A stretch of 64,000 nt of DNA from JAKAGZ01 sp035266865 (GTDB lineage Bacteria; Bacteroidota; Ignavibacteria; Ignavibacteriales; Ignavibacteriaceae), in assembly GCA_035266865.1 (NCBI GenBank), contig DATFMR010000011.1:19750-83749 (forward strand). Direction: 5' to 3'. The position numbers were made by a program, and so were the translations under genes. The notes beneath the pieces were generated by a model, which searched no databases, was not told the DNA's origin, and saw only the letters and a list, made by a program, of their open reading frames with translations. Position 1 is the first letter of the stretch. Each line of letters starts with the position of its first letter. Below are positions 43,866 to 52,430 of the stretch, one piece after another.

Positions 43866-46800
43866 ATGAACGCATTAAAGAAAGTAAGTTTGCTGTCAGT
43901 ATTATTTTATTTATTTACTGCCTCGGCTGCTTTCCCGCAGAATTATTTTGGCAGGAATAAAATTCAATATCAGGATTTTGATTTTAATATACTTAAAACG
44001 GAAAATTTTAATATATACTATTATAAAGAAGAGAAAGAACCCACAATTAATGCCTCGATTATGCTTGAACGCTGGCGGAACAGGTTTAATAAAATATTCC
44101 CCGATTCATTAATTAAAGATCAACCTGTTATCCTGTATGCAAATCACGCTGATTTTGAACAGACTAATGTTATTGAAGGTTTTTTATCTCAGGGAACAGG
44201 CGGGGTTACTGAAGCTTTAAAAAACAGGATTGTTATTCCTTTTACGTCTGTAAATTTCGATAACGATCATGTCCTCGGTCACGAACTTGTCCATGCCTAT
44301 CAATATAATATTATTAAAAGCATTAAAAATGGATTTAATAAAGCTTCTGCACTTCCTCAATGGTTTATAGAGGGAATGGCAGAATATTTATCTCTTGGCA
44401 GAAAGGATCCTTTAACATCAATGTGGCTCAGAGATGCTGTTTATCATAATGATCTGCCAGACATTGATCAGATAGGTCGTGATCCAAAATATTTCCCTTA
44501 CCGTTATGGTGAGGCTTTATGGGCTTATATTGGAAGTCAGTGGGGTGATAAATCAATTGGAAGACTTATGTCGCAATCATTGATTGCAGGTTTTGATTCT
44601 GCATTTGTAAGAGTTAGCGGAATATCTATAGATTCTCTTTCAAACAGGTGGAAAAATGATGTTACTAAAACTTATAAAAAAGAAATCCAGGGAAGAACTG
44701 ATCCGGATAGTGTTGGGCACAACATAAGTACTGAAGAAGGCGAAATAAATTTATCGCCTATAATAAGTCCCGACGGTAAATATATCGCAGTAATTTCACG
44801 CCACGATCTGTTTACTCTTGATCTTTATCTGATTGATAGCAAAACCGGCAAAGTCTACAAGAAACTTGTTAGCTCAAATAGTGACGCACATTTTGATGCA
44901 CTTCAATTTATTAATTCTTCCGGAAGCTGGGCGCCGGATGGGAAAAAATTTGCTTTTGTTGTATACGAAAACGGAGACAATGCAATTTCAATAGTCGATA
45001 TAAATTCCGGAGAAATAGAAAAAACTTTCAGGCTTAACAAAGTTGACGGTATCGATCATCTAGCATGGTCACCTGATGGAAAAAAGCTGGCTATAGCGGG
45101 AACATACGGGGGAAGGGGAAACATCTACCTTTATAATTTTTCAGATAATTCTGTTTCAAAAGTTACTGATGATAAATATTCCGAAATCCAGCCTGCTTGG
45201 TCCCCGGATGGAAAAATACTCGCTTATGCTACGGATAAAGGTGGCAAAACATATCTGGACAAGCTGGTTTTTGGTTCGATGAAAATCGCGCTTTTTAATT
45301 TTGATACAAGAAATACTGATTACTTATCTATCAAGGAAGATGCAAAAATGATCAACCCTCAGTTTTCACCAGACGGGAATGATCTGTATTTCGTTTCCGA
45401 TCCTGATGGAATAAGTAATATTTACAGGTATTCATTTATAAGTAAAAAATATTACAGAATTACAAACGTAGCAACCGGCATAAGCGGATTAACCTATTTA
45501 TCTCCCGCATTGTCGGTGGCGAAAAATACGGGGCAGCTTGTTTTTAATGTATTTAACAAGACTGATTTCGACGTGGTCGGTCTTGATCCTGATAAAGCTG
45601 CTGGTGTTGAATTTACAGACAGGGCAAATGATTTCATACAAAATATTTCTCTTCCTGAAGTAAGTAAAACTGATAGTGGAATAGTAGAAAATTATTTGGC
45701 CGATTATTCGGATGGATTGGAACCTGCTTCGTCTTTTACAAACACCGACTATTCTCCTTCGATGCAGTTGATAAATGTTAATCAGGCTTCGGTTGGTGTG
45801 GGCTTTGACAGGTTTGGAACTTACCTGGGCGGATCTGTAAATCTTTTGTTCAGCGATATGCTTGGCAACCATTTAATAAGTGCGTCTTTAATTGCAAATG
45901 GCCAGTTTAAAGATATCGGAGGAGGAGCTGTTTACTATAACAGGAGAAATAGGTTTAACTGGGGAGCATCTATTGCTCATATTCCTTATTTAACAGCATC
46001 CGTCGGGCAGGCAATTGACACTGTTGATTATGGGGGTACAAAATATCTGGCAAATGATTATATCTTATACAGACAAAGAGTATTTGATAATTCGTTAGGA
46101 GTTTTAGCCGGTTATCCAATTTCAACAAACAGAAGGATTGAAGGAGGGATAGGATTCAGGAGAATTAGTTATGATGTAGAAGCTGAGCATACTGTTGTGC
46201 TCGGAGGAACTATTGTAAATGATTATACAAATAGTCTTTCAGCACCGGAATCTATTAATCTATTCCAGGCCAACCTGGCTTATGTTGGTGATTATTCTTT
46301 TTACGGATTTACTTCCCCTGTTGAAGGAAGCAGGTACAGGTTTGAGGTTCAATCCAATATTGGCTCTATAAAATTTTATAACATTACTGCAGATATAAGA
46401 AAATATTTTTTCTTTAATCCATTCACACTTGCATTTCGTTTTCTTCATTATGGAAGGTACGGAGAAGATTCAAACAGTGAAAGGCTGGCTCCTTTAATTC
46501 TTGGTTACCCTGATTGGATAAGAGGCTACGATGTAAATTCATTTGACAATGCAGAATGTCAGAATTCAGCTCAGGGGCAAAACGGATGTCCTGTTTTTGA
46601 CAGGTTGATCGGGTCAAGAGTTGGAATTTTCAATATGGAATTCAGGATTCCCTTATTCGGTAATGAGCAATTGGGCCTGATTAATTTCCCTTATCTCCCT
46701 ACGGAAATTTCGCTCTTTTTAGATGGTGGGGTTGCCTGGTCCAAAGGTGATAAACCTAAATTTACGCTTGAAACACGTTCTACAGAAAGGATACCCGTTT

Positions 46801-46928
46801 TTTCAGCCGGTGTTGCTGCCAGATTTAATGTCTTTGGTTACTTGATAGGGCAGGTTTATTTTGCCAAAGCATTCCAGAGGCCAGATAATAGCAACCAGTT
46901 CGGGTTTTTAATCTCTCCGGGATGGTAG
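43866..46928 (+). CDS. Outer-membrane protein: peptidase-like domain, PD40 propeller, beta-barrel
   Basis: A 1020-residue protein with three parts. After a signal peptide (MNALKKVSLLSVLFYLFTAS) comes a gluzincin-like domain with HELVHAYQYN near 138 and WFIEGMAEYLSLG near 165, i.e. HExxH plus a downstream Glu. Next is a TolB-like propeller of PD40 repeats (ISPDGKYIAVIS, WAPDGKKFAFV, WSPDGKKLAIAG, WSPDGKILAYAT, FSPDGNDLYFVS). The last 380 residues look like a BamA/D15-type barrel ending in FGFLISPGW, with a terminal aromatic residue. I chose the ATG at 43866, which starts the signal peptide and follows AGAGG, over a TTG at 43836. Function is unknown; a surface peptidase or assembly factor is possible. 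Confidence 0.83.
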   Translation: MNALKKVSLLSVLFYLFTASAAFPQNYFGRNKIQYQDFDFNILKTENFNIYYYKEEKEPTINASIMLERWRNRFNKIFPDSLIKDQPVILYANHADFEQTNVIEGFLSQGTGGVTEALKNRIVIPFTSVNFDNDHVLGHELVHAYQYNIIKSIKNGFNKASALPQWFIEGMAEYLSLGRKDPLTSMWLRDAVYHNDLPDIDQIGRDPKYFPYRYGEALWAYIGSQWGDKSIGRLMSQSLIAGFDSAFVRVSGISIDSLSNRWKNDVTKTYKKEIQGRTDPDSVGHNISTEEGEINLSPIISPDGKYIAVISRHDLFTLDLYLIDSKTGKVYKKLVSSNSDAHFDALQFINSSGSWAPDGKKFAFVVYENGDNAISIVDINSGEIEKTFRLNKVDGIDHLAWSPDGKKLAIAGTYGGRGNIYLYNFSDNSVSKVTDDKYSEIQPAWSPDGKILAYATDKGGKTYLDKLVFGSMKIALFNFDTRNTDYLSIKEDAKMINPQFSPDGNDLYFVSDPDGISNIYRYSFISKKYYRITNVATGISGLTYLSPALSVAKNTGQLVFNVFNKTDFDVVGLDPDKAAGVEFTDRANDFIQNISLPEVSKTDSGIVENYLADYSDGLEPASSFTNTDYSPSMQLINVNQASVGVGFDRFGTYLGGSVNLLFSDMLGNHLISASLIANGQFKDIGGGAVYYNRRNRFNWGASIAHIPYLTASVGQAIDTVDYGGTKYLANDYILYRQRVFDNSLGVLAGYPISTNRRIEGGIGFRRISYDVEAEHTVVLGGTIVNDYTNSLSAPESINLFQANLAYVGDYSFYGFTSPVEGSRYRFEVQSNIGSIKFYNITADIRKYFFFNPFTLAFRFLHYGRYGEDSNSERLAPLILGYPDWIRGYDVNSFDNAECQNSAQGQNGCPVFDRLIGSRVGIFNMEFRIPLFGNEQLGLINFPYLPTEISLFLDGGVAWSKGDKPKFTLETRSTERIPVFSAGVAARFNVFGYLIGQVYFAKAFQRPDNSNQFGFLISPGW

Positions 46929-47046
46929 GATATGAAAATTTCTATTAGCAATTTTAAATAAATTTATTATCTTATTTCCTAAAAGCAGTAATATACAGTT
47001 AATAAGGATTTTGACAGACAAGTTTTTATAATAATAGGAGGCAGCT

Positions 47047-47493
47047 ATGCGAACTGTCCGTGAAATATTAATAAACAAAGGTAATAAAATTTGGAGTGTT
47101 CTGCCAGACTCAAATGTTTTCGACGCTCTTTTATTAATGGCAGATAAAGGTATTGGTGCGCTACTTGTTCGGGATGAAGCGGGGAAACCGGTTGGAGTGA
47201 TGTCAGAAAGAGATTATGCCCGAAAAGTAATTTTGGTTGGAAAAACTTCCCGTGAAACTAAAGTAAAAGAAATAATGTCCTCAAAAGTGATATATGCAAC
47301 ACCTGAAATGACTCCTGAGGAATGTATGGCATTGATGATCGGTAAAAGAATTCGCCATTTGCCTGTGATTGAAAGTGATGAACTTGCTGGCTTTATTTCA
47401 ATAGGAGATATTGTAAAAGCAGTTATAGATGAAAAAGAATTTACTATTGAACAACTTGTGCATTATATAAAAGACACACCTCAATTGAGTTAA
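47047..47493 (+). CDS. Tandem CBS-domain protein
   Basis: A 148-residue protein made of two CBS motifs (about 8-65 and 75-135). Typical text is visible: DALLLMADKGIGALLVRDEA, GKPVGVMSERDYARKVIL, TPEECMALMIGKRIRHLPVI and LAGFISIGDIVKAVI. CBS pairs bind adenine nucleotides and sense energy state or regulate partners. There is no fused effector domain. It has a strong AGGAGG ribosome binding site five bases before the ATG. It lies 40 bases before the HiPIP-like gene. Confidence 0.92.
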   Translation: MRTVREILINKGNKIWSVLPDSNVFDALLLMADKGIGALLVRDEAGKPVGVMSERDYARKVILVGKTSRETKVKEIMSSKVIYATPEMTPEECMALMIGKRIRHLPVIESDELAGFISIGDIVKAVIDEKEFTIEQLVHYIKDTPQLS

Positions 47494-47533
47494 TGTTTTA
47501 TAAATTATTGTTGAATTTCCTTCGGAAATTTTA

Positions 47534-47908
47534 ATGGAGAAAATTAACAGGAAAGATTTTTTAATTAAAATATTTTTTAGCGGATTAGCTGCAACAGGAT
47601 TCGGATTTTTTATAAATAGTTGCAGTGAAAATAAAACCAAACCGGCTGAAACAAAACCTTCTGATCAAAGGGACGAATCAAAGAACAATGATCCTTGTAA
47701 TGACATAAACGATTTAACCCAGCAGGAAAGACAGGTAAGAGAAGCCTACCAATATACAAGCAAAAGTTCTAAACCAGGCCAGAATTGTGCAAACTGTAAT
47801 TATTACCAAATTGCTAACCCGGGAGAAACCTGCGGAACCTGCCAGGTTGTAAAGGGTCCAATAAATCCAAAAGGGCATTGCACAATCTGGACAAAAAAGC
47901 TAAGCTAA
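47534..47908 (+). CDS. High-potential iron-sulfur protein (HiPIP)-like
   Basis: A 124-residue exported protein. The N-terminus has a hydrophobic stretch (about 9-28) ending in FINSC, which could be a lipobox with Cys30; an RK pair precedes it, so Tat export is also possible. A linker rich in K, P, D follows. The C-terminal 45 residues carry the HiPIP cysteine pattern: NCANCNYYQ (Cys85, Cys88), GTCQVVKGPINPKGHCTIW (Cys103, Cys116). HiPIPs hold a [4Fe-4S]3+/2+ cluster and shuttle electrons in the periplasm. It is 4 kb from the nine-haem cytochrome and could serve the same electron path. That link is inference. Confidence 0.85.
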   Translation: MEKINRKDFLIKIFFSGLAATGFGFFINSCSENKTKPAETKPSDQRDESKNNDPCNDINDLTQQERQVREAYQYTSKSSKPGQNCANCNYYQIANPGETCGTCQVVKGPINPKGHCTIWTKKLS

Positions 47909-48016
47909 AACTTCTTATTCCCGTCATTCAAATAGAAGTTACGAAATCTGCAACAATTAATTATTTTGGGACACTTCAAAATCATAAATTATAGTAAAAT
48001 TTTGGGATAAAAGTTA

Positions 48017-48046
48017 TTGGGCTTTTAAAATTATGTATTATCTTTA
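48017..48046 (+). promoter_or_regulatory. Predicted -33/-7 promoter of the exporter operon
   Basis: TTG at 48017-48019, a 19-base spacer and TATCTTTA at 48039-48046 (6-7 of 8 to TAnnTTTG). It lies 50 bases before the adaptor gene. Confidence 0.4.
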
Positions 48047-48096
48047 ATTATTAGAAATCGGAAGTAAATGAAAAACACAGGGAAAATTTAGTTTTT

Positions 48097-49287
48097 ATGG
48101 AAAATAAAAATGCAGATTTATCTTCATTAAAAATTAATAGAAACAAAGGAAACGGTAATTCTGGCAGTATTAATAGAACATTAAAAATTATAATAATTAT
48201 TGCAATTATTATTGCTGCGGGATTTGGAATTTATTCAATATGGAATAAAGTTTTTTCACCTGCTATAGAGGTTAGTCTAGTTACAGTTACAAAAATTTCT
48301 CCGTCTGAATCGAATGCGATTTTAACAGCAAGCGGTTATGTAGTCGCCCAGCGAAAAGCATCTGTTGCATCAAAAGCTACAGGAAGATTAGTATACCTTG
48401 GTGTTGTTGAAGGTGATGCCGTTAAAAAAGGAGAAATTATTGCAAGGCTGGAAGATAATGATATTAGAGCACAACTAAAGCAGGCAGAAGCCAATTTACA
48501 ATTAAATGAAGCTAGTCTTGTTGATGCTAAAAATAATTATGAAAGACAAAAGCAATTATTAAAATCAGGAGCCACAACTCAAATGCAGTTTGACGCTGCA
48601 GAAGCTAATTATAAAAGAGTACTGGCATCAATTGAAGTTGCAAAAGCACAGATTACATCTGCTAAAGTTGCTTTGGAATATACCCTGATCCGTGCACCTT
48701 TTGATGGAACAGTTTTAACAAAGAATGCCGACGTAGGAGAGATCGTTTCGCCGCTCGGAGCAAGTTCAACTTCGCGCGCTGCTGTAGTTACCATGGCAGA
48801 TATGTCTTCTTTGCAGGTAGAAGTGGATGTTTCTGAATCTAATATACAGAGAATTAAAAATGGACAGGATTGCGAAATTACCCTTGATGCATATCCTGAT
48901 GTTAGATATCCCGGTCACGTTGATAAAATTGTTCCAACCGCAGATCGTTCAAAAGCAACAGTTCTGGTGAAAGTTGCATTTAAAAACTATGATAGCAAAG
49001 TTTTGCCAGAAATGAGTGCAAAGGTTTTGTTCCTTAATAAAAAAGTTGAAGAAAAGGAATTGGCAGAAAAACCGATTTTAGTAGTTCCATTTAGCTCTAT
49101 TAGAAAAACCAATGGGAAAGAATTTGTATTTAAAGTTAAAGATGGAATGGTAGAAGAAAGAGAAATTAAAACAGGTAGAATAGTTGGTGATTATACAGAA
49201 ATTTTATCCGGAGTTGAAGAAGGAGACAGGGTTATCCAAAAATTAACTTCAAATATTAAAGATGGTGAACGAGTATCTATAAAATAA
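48097..49287 (+). CDS. MacA-like periplasmic adaptor (membrane fusion protein)
   Basis: A 396-residue HlyD/MacA-type adaptor of an ABC exporter. It has one N-terminal membrane helix (about 29-48), a split lipoyl/biotinyl half (ASGYVVAQRKASVASKATG, LVYLGVVEGDAVKKGEIIA, RLEDNDI), an alpha-helical hairpin (about 125-190; coiled coil with KQAEANLQLNEASLVDAKN), the second lipoyl half (LEYTLIRAPFDGTVL) and beta-barrel and membrane-proximal domains. It would link the ABC permeases to an outer-membrane channel, which is not encoded here. It is first of a four-gene operon with 7-18 base gaps. Confidence 0.93.
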   Translation: MENKNADLSSLKINRNKGNGNSGSINRTLKIIIIIAIIIAAGFGIYSIWNKVFSPAIEVSLVTVTKISPSESNAILTASGYVVAQRKASVASKATGRLVYLGVVEGDAVKKGEIIARLEDNDIRAQLKQAEANLQLNEASLVDAKNNYERQKQLLKSGATTQMQFDAAEANYKRVLASIEVAKAQITSAKVALEYTLIRAPFDGTVLTKNADVGEIVSPLGASSTSRAAVVTMADMSSLQVEVDVSESNIQRIKNGQDCEITLDAYPDVRYPGHVDKIVPTADRSKATVLVKVAFKNYDSKVLPEMSAKVLFLNKKVEEKELAEKPILVVPFSSIRKTNGKEFVFKVKDGMVEEREIKTGRIVGDYTEILSGVEEGDRVIQKLTSNIKDGERVSIK

Positions 49288-49305
49288 AATTTTATTGGAG
49301 AGTTT

Positions 49306-49977
49306 ATGTCATCGGTAATTAGCGTAAAGGATGTTTCAAAAACTTATAATCGTGATAATTTTGAAATATCTGTATTAAATAATCTTTCACTTGAAGTAGA
49401 AGAAGGTGATTTTCTTGCATTGATGGGCCCGTCCGGCTCTGGCAAGACTACATTACTAAATTTAATAGCCGGAATTGATAAACCGACCGCCGGAAATATT
49501 GAAGTTGGTGGTACTGATATTTCAAAACTAAGTGAATCTGCCCTTGCCAAGTGGAGAGCGCACAGCATTGGATTTATTTTCCAGTTTTATAATCTTATCC
49601 CGGTTTTAACAGCATTTGAAAATGTAGAATTGCCTTTATTACTTACGTCACTTTCAAAAGCTGAAAGGAAACAACACGTGGAAACAGCGTTATCTGTTGT
49701 TGGTCTAAGTGACAGAATGGATCACTATCCCAAACAATTATCTGGCGGGCAGGAACAGCGTGTTGCCATCGCACGGGCAATTGTAACAGATCCATTATTA
49801 CTAGTTGCTGATGAACCAACAGGTGATTTAGATAAAACATCGGCAGATGAAATATTAACTCTTTTAGATAGGCTGAATAAAGAATTCAAAAAAACCATAA
49901 TAATGGTGACACACGATCCGCACGCTGCGGAGAAAGCAAGGGTCACCCGTAATCTCGACAAAGGCTATTTGGTTTAG
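49306..49977 (+). CDS. MacB/LolD-type ABC transporter ATPase
   Basis: A 223-residue ATP-binding subunit. All motifs are present: Walker A GPSGSGKTTLLN, Q-loop FIFQFYNLIP, ABC signature LSGGQEQRVAIARA, Walker B LLLVADEPTGDLD and the H-loop MVTHDPHAA. The signature glutamine-rich form and size match the LolD/MacB/FtsE group that drives FtsX-type permeases. It stands between the adaptor and two permease genes and should power both. Confidence 0.96.
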   Translation: MSSVISVKDVSKTYNRDNFEISVLNNLSLEVEEGDFLALMGPSGSGKTTLLNLIAGIDKPTAGNIEVGGTDISKLSESALAKWRAHSIGFIFQFYNLIPVLTAFENVELPLLLTSLSKAERKQHVETALSVVGLSDRMDHYPKQLSGGQEQRVAIARAIVTDPLLLVADEPTGDLDKTSADEILTLLDRLNKEFKKTIIMVTHDPHAAEKARVTRNLDKGYLV

Positions 49978-49984
49978 GTGGTTT

Positions 49985-51145
49985 ATGAAAGTATTAAAAC
50001 TAATATTTAAAAATACTCTCAGGCATAAACTCAGAACTTTTTTAACAATTCTTGGAATTGCTATAGCTGTTATTGCTTTTGGAGTTCTCAGAACTGTGGT
50101 TACCGCGTGGCACGCGGGTGTTGAAGCATCCTCTGCAAACAGGTTAATTACCAGGCAGGCTGTTTCTTTTATTTTTCCTTTACCTCTGGCTTATAAAGAT
50201 AAAATTGAAAAAATAGATGGAGTTGATGAAGTTACTTTTGCTAATTGGTTTCAGGGTGTCTATATAGATAAAAACCAATTTTTTGCAAGACTGGCTGTTG
50301 ATGCTGATAAATATTTTGATGTTTATCCTGAATTCCTGTTAAGTAAAGATGAGCTGGAATCTTTCCAGAAAGAGAGAAATGCCTGCGTAATCGGAATTGA
50401 TATTGCTCAGCAATATAATCTGAAAATTGGTGACCAGATGACAATTGAAGGTGATATATTTCCCGGAAGATGGGATTTTGTGATCAGAGGAATTTATAAA
50501 CCGAGAGATAAAACTACCGATGCAACTCAAATGTTATTTCATTGGGATTATGTCAATGAAAGAATGAAACAAGAAACCCCAGGAAGAGCAAACCATGTCG
50601 GCTGGTATATTGAAAAAATATCGGACCCGAATAAATCTGCTGAGATTTCGAAAAAAATTGACGATCTTTTTAAAAATTCAACTTCAGAAACAAAAACCGA
50701 ATCTGAAAGAGCTTTTCAACAGGGATTCCTTGCATCAACAAGTGCAATAATAACAGCAATGAATGTTATCTCTTTTGTAATTATTGGAATTATAATGCTT
50801 GTTCTGGGAAATACAATGATTATGTCAGCAAGGGAAAGAACCAGAGAATATGCAGTTATGAAAACACTCGGGTTTTCGGCCAGGCACCTGACAGGATTAA
50901 TATTAGGCGAGTCCCTCTTTATTTCAGTTCTTGGCGGGGCAGTTGGATTATTTTTGACATTTCCCTTAATAAAAGGATTGTCGCAGATAATTCCAAAAGG
51001 ATTTTTCCCCATATTTCAGTTGGAGCCTATTACATTGGTCTTGGCATGTAGTGCAGCTTTGCTAATTGGCGTAGCTTCAGCAATATTTCCGATACAACGC
51101 GCTTTAAATACTAAAATAGTTGATGGTTTCAGGTTTGTAGGATAA
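49985..51145 (+). CDS. FtsX/MacB-type ABC permease (first of pair)
   Basis: A 386-residue permease with four membrane helices. One follows the cytoplasmic start LRTFLTILGIAIAVIAFGVL; then comes a periplasmic MacB_PCD domain (about 45-255); three helices end the protein (FVIIGIIMLVLGNTMIM near 265, LGESLFISVLGGAVGLFLTF near 305, ITLVLACSAALLIGVASA near 355). The cytoplasmic RTREYAVMKTLGFSARHL coupling region is typical. Seven bases separate it from the ATPase gene. Such permeases are mechanotransmitters that work with a MacA-like adaptor; the cargo is unknown. Confidence 0.93.
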   Translation: MKVLKLIFKNTLRHKLRTFLTILGIAIAVIAFGVLRTVVTAWHAGVEASSANRLITRQAVSFIFPLPLAYKDKIEKIDGVDEVTFANWFQGVYIDKNQFFARLAVDADKYFDVYPEFLLSKDELESFQKERNACVIGIDIAQQYNLKIGDQMTIEGDIFPGRWDFVIRGIYKPRDKTTDATQMLFHWDYVNERMKQETPGRANHVGWYIEKISDPNKSAEISKKIDDLFKNSTSETKTESERAFQQGFLASTSAIITAMNVISFVIIGIIMLVLGNTMIMSARERTREYAVMKTLGFSARHLTGLILGESLFISVLGGAVGLFLTFPLIKGLSQIIPKGFFPIFQLEPITLVLACSAALLIGVASAIFPIQRALNTKIVDGFRFVG

Positions 51146-51160
51146 CCTGAGGAGAAATTT

Positions 51161-52330
51161 ATGCAGATACCTTTTAAATATAGTTTCAGAAATTTTGCTA
51201 CAAGAAGATTAACCAATATAATTACTGTTTCAGGTGTAGCTCTTGTTGTTTTTGTTTTTGCTGCTGTATTAATGATGGCTTATGGAATTCAGAAAACTCT
51301 TAAGGCAACAGGTGAAAAAGATAACGTACTAATTTCAAGAAAATCAGCAAACGGAGAAATTTCCAGTATTATTGACGGAGATACTCAAAACATTATAAGG
51401 TCTTTACCGTATGTTGCAAAAACATCTGATGGGAAGCCGATAATCTCATATGAGCCGGTTGTTGTTATAAATCTTGAAAAAGTTGGTGGCGGTATGAGTA
51501 ACATCACGGTCAGGGGAGTTTCACAGGAAATTCAAAAGCTTCGTCCTCAGGTAAAATTAATTGAAGGAAGGATGTTTAATTGGGGAACGCGTGAATTAAT
51601 TGTTGGTTCCGGAATTACTGACAGATTTGAAGGAGCCAAAATTGGCGATAAAGTAAAATTTGCTGGTGATCAATGGACAATAGTTGGTATATTTTCTTCT
51701 GATGGCAGTGGCTTTGATTCAGAACTATGGGGAGATGCTCTCCAATTGCTGGATGCATTTAACAGGGCAAATACAGTTTCAACCGTTACATTAAAATTAA
51801 CCAGCGCAGATGATTTTGATAAATTCAAAAGAGCTTTTGAATCCGACAGGCGTCTTCAACAATTTGAGCCTAAAATCGAACAACAATATTTTGAAGAACA
51901 GTCGGAACTGATGTCTAATTTTATTAGGATACTCGGAATTTTTATAACTATTATATTTAGTCTTGGTGCAACAATCGGGGCAATGATTACAATGTACGCT
52001 GCTGTTGCCAACAGGACTCGCGAAATTGGCACTATGCGTGCCCTTGGGTTCAGAAGAAGGAATATTATGATAGTATTTTTAACTGAATCAATAATGATTT
52101 CGTTTGTCGGCGGAGTTATTGGATTAATCCTCGCCTCATTTCTGCAATTCTTTTCAATTTCTACTTTAAATTTTGCTTCTTTTTCAGAATTGCAATTTTC
52201 ATTTGCAGTTTCTCCCTCTATAATTTTCAGCTCACTCGTTTTCGCTGTTGTAATGGGGATCATTGGAGGCTTTTTGCCTTCAGTCAGGGCTTCGCGTAAA
52301 AAAATTGTGGATTCTTTAAGAGCTGGATAG
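51161..52330 (+). CDS. FtsX/MacB-type ABC permease (second of pair)
   Basis: A 389-residue paralogue of the preceding permease with the same plan: helix 1 (ITVSGVALVVFVFAAVLMMA, about 23-42), a periplasmic domain (about 45-250), then three helices (FITIIFSLGATIGAMITM, IMISFVGGVIGLILASFLQF, IIFSSLVFAVVMGIIGGFLP). The coupling segment is NRTREIGTMRALGFRRRNI. The two permeases are clearly diverged, so they probably form a heterodimer rather than two homodimers. It is the last gene of the exporter operon, and a strong terminator follows. Confidence 0.93.
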   Translation: MQIPFKYSFRNFATRRLTNIITVSGVALVVFVFAAVLMMAYGIQKTLKATGEKDNVLISRKSANGEISSIIDGDTQNIIRSLPYVAKTSDGKPIISYEPVVVINLEKVGGGMSNITVRGVSQEIQKLRPQVKLIEGRMFNWGTRELIVGSGITDRFEGAKIGDKVKFAGDQWTIVGIFSSDGSGFDSELWGDALQLLDAFNRANTVSTVTLKLTSADDFDKFKRAFESDRRLQQFEPKIEQQYFEEQSELMSNFIRILGIFITIIFSLGATIGAMITMYAAVANRTREIGTMRALGFRRRNIMIVFLTESIMISFVGGVIGLILASFLQFFSISTLNFASFSELQFSFAVSPSIIFSSLVFAVVMGIIGGFLPSVRASRKKIVDSLRAG

Positions 52331-52354
52331 ATTATTCTAAAATAGCAATTAATA

Positions 52355-52379
52355 TTTCCCCGGTATTCCGGGGTTTTTT
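52355..52379 (+). terminator. Terminator of the exporter operon
   Basis: CCCCGG (52358-52363), a TATT loop and CCGGGG (52368-52373), followed by six T. It lies 28 bases after the second permease stop. Confidence 0.92.
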
Positions 52380-52382
52380 ATT

Positions 52383-52413
52383 TTGTAAACAATTATATTT
52401 CGATATATCTTTT
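52383..52413 (+). promoter_or_regulatory. Predicted -33/-7 promoter of the GH27 gene
   Basis: TTG at 52383-52385, a 20-base spacer and TATCTTTT at 52406-52413 (7 of 8 to TAnnTTTG), directly after the preceding terminator and 18 bases before the ATG. Confidence 0.5.
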
Positions 52414-52430
52414 AAGTTGCGGAGTACAAA

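Noticed and set aside
46980..47040. TTGACA followed by TATAAT before the CBS gene
   Set aside because: The spacer is only ten bases, too short for an E. coli-type promoter.
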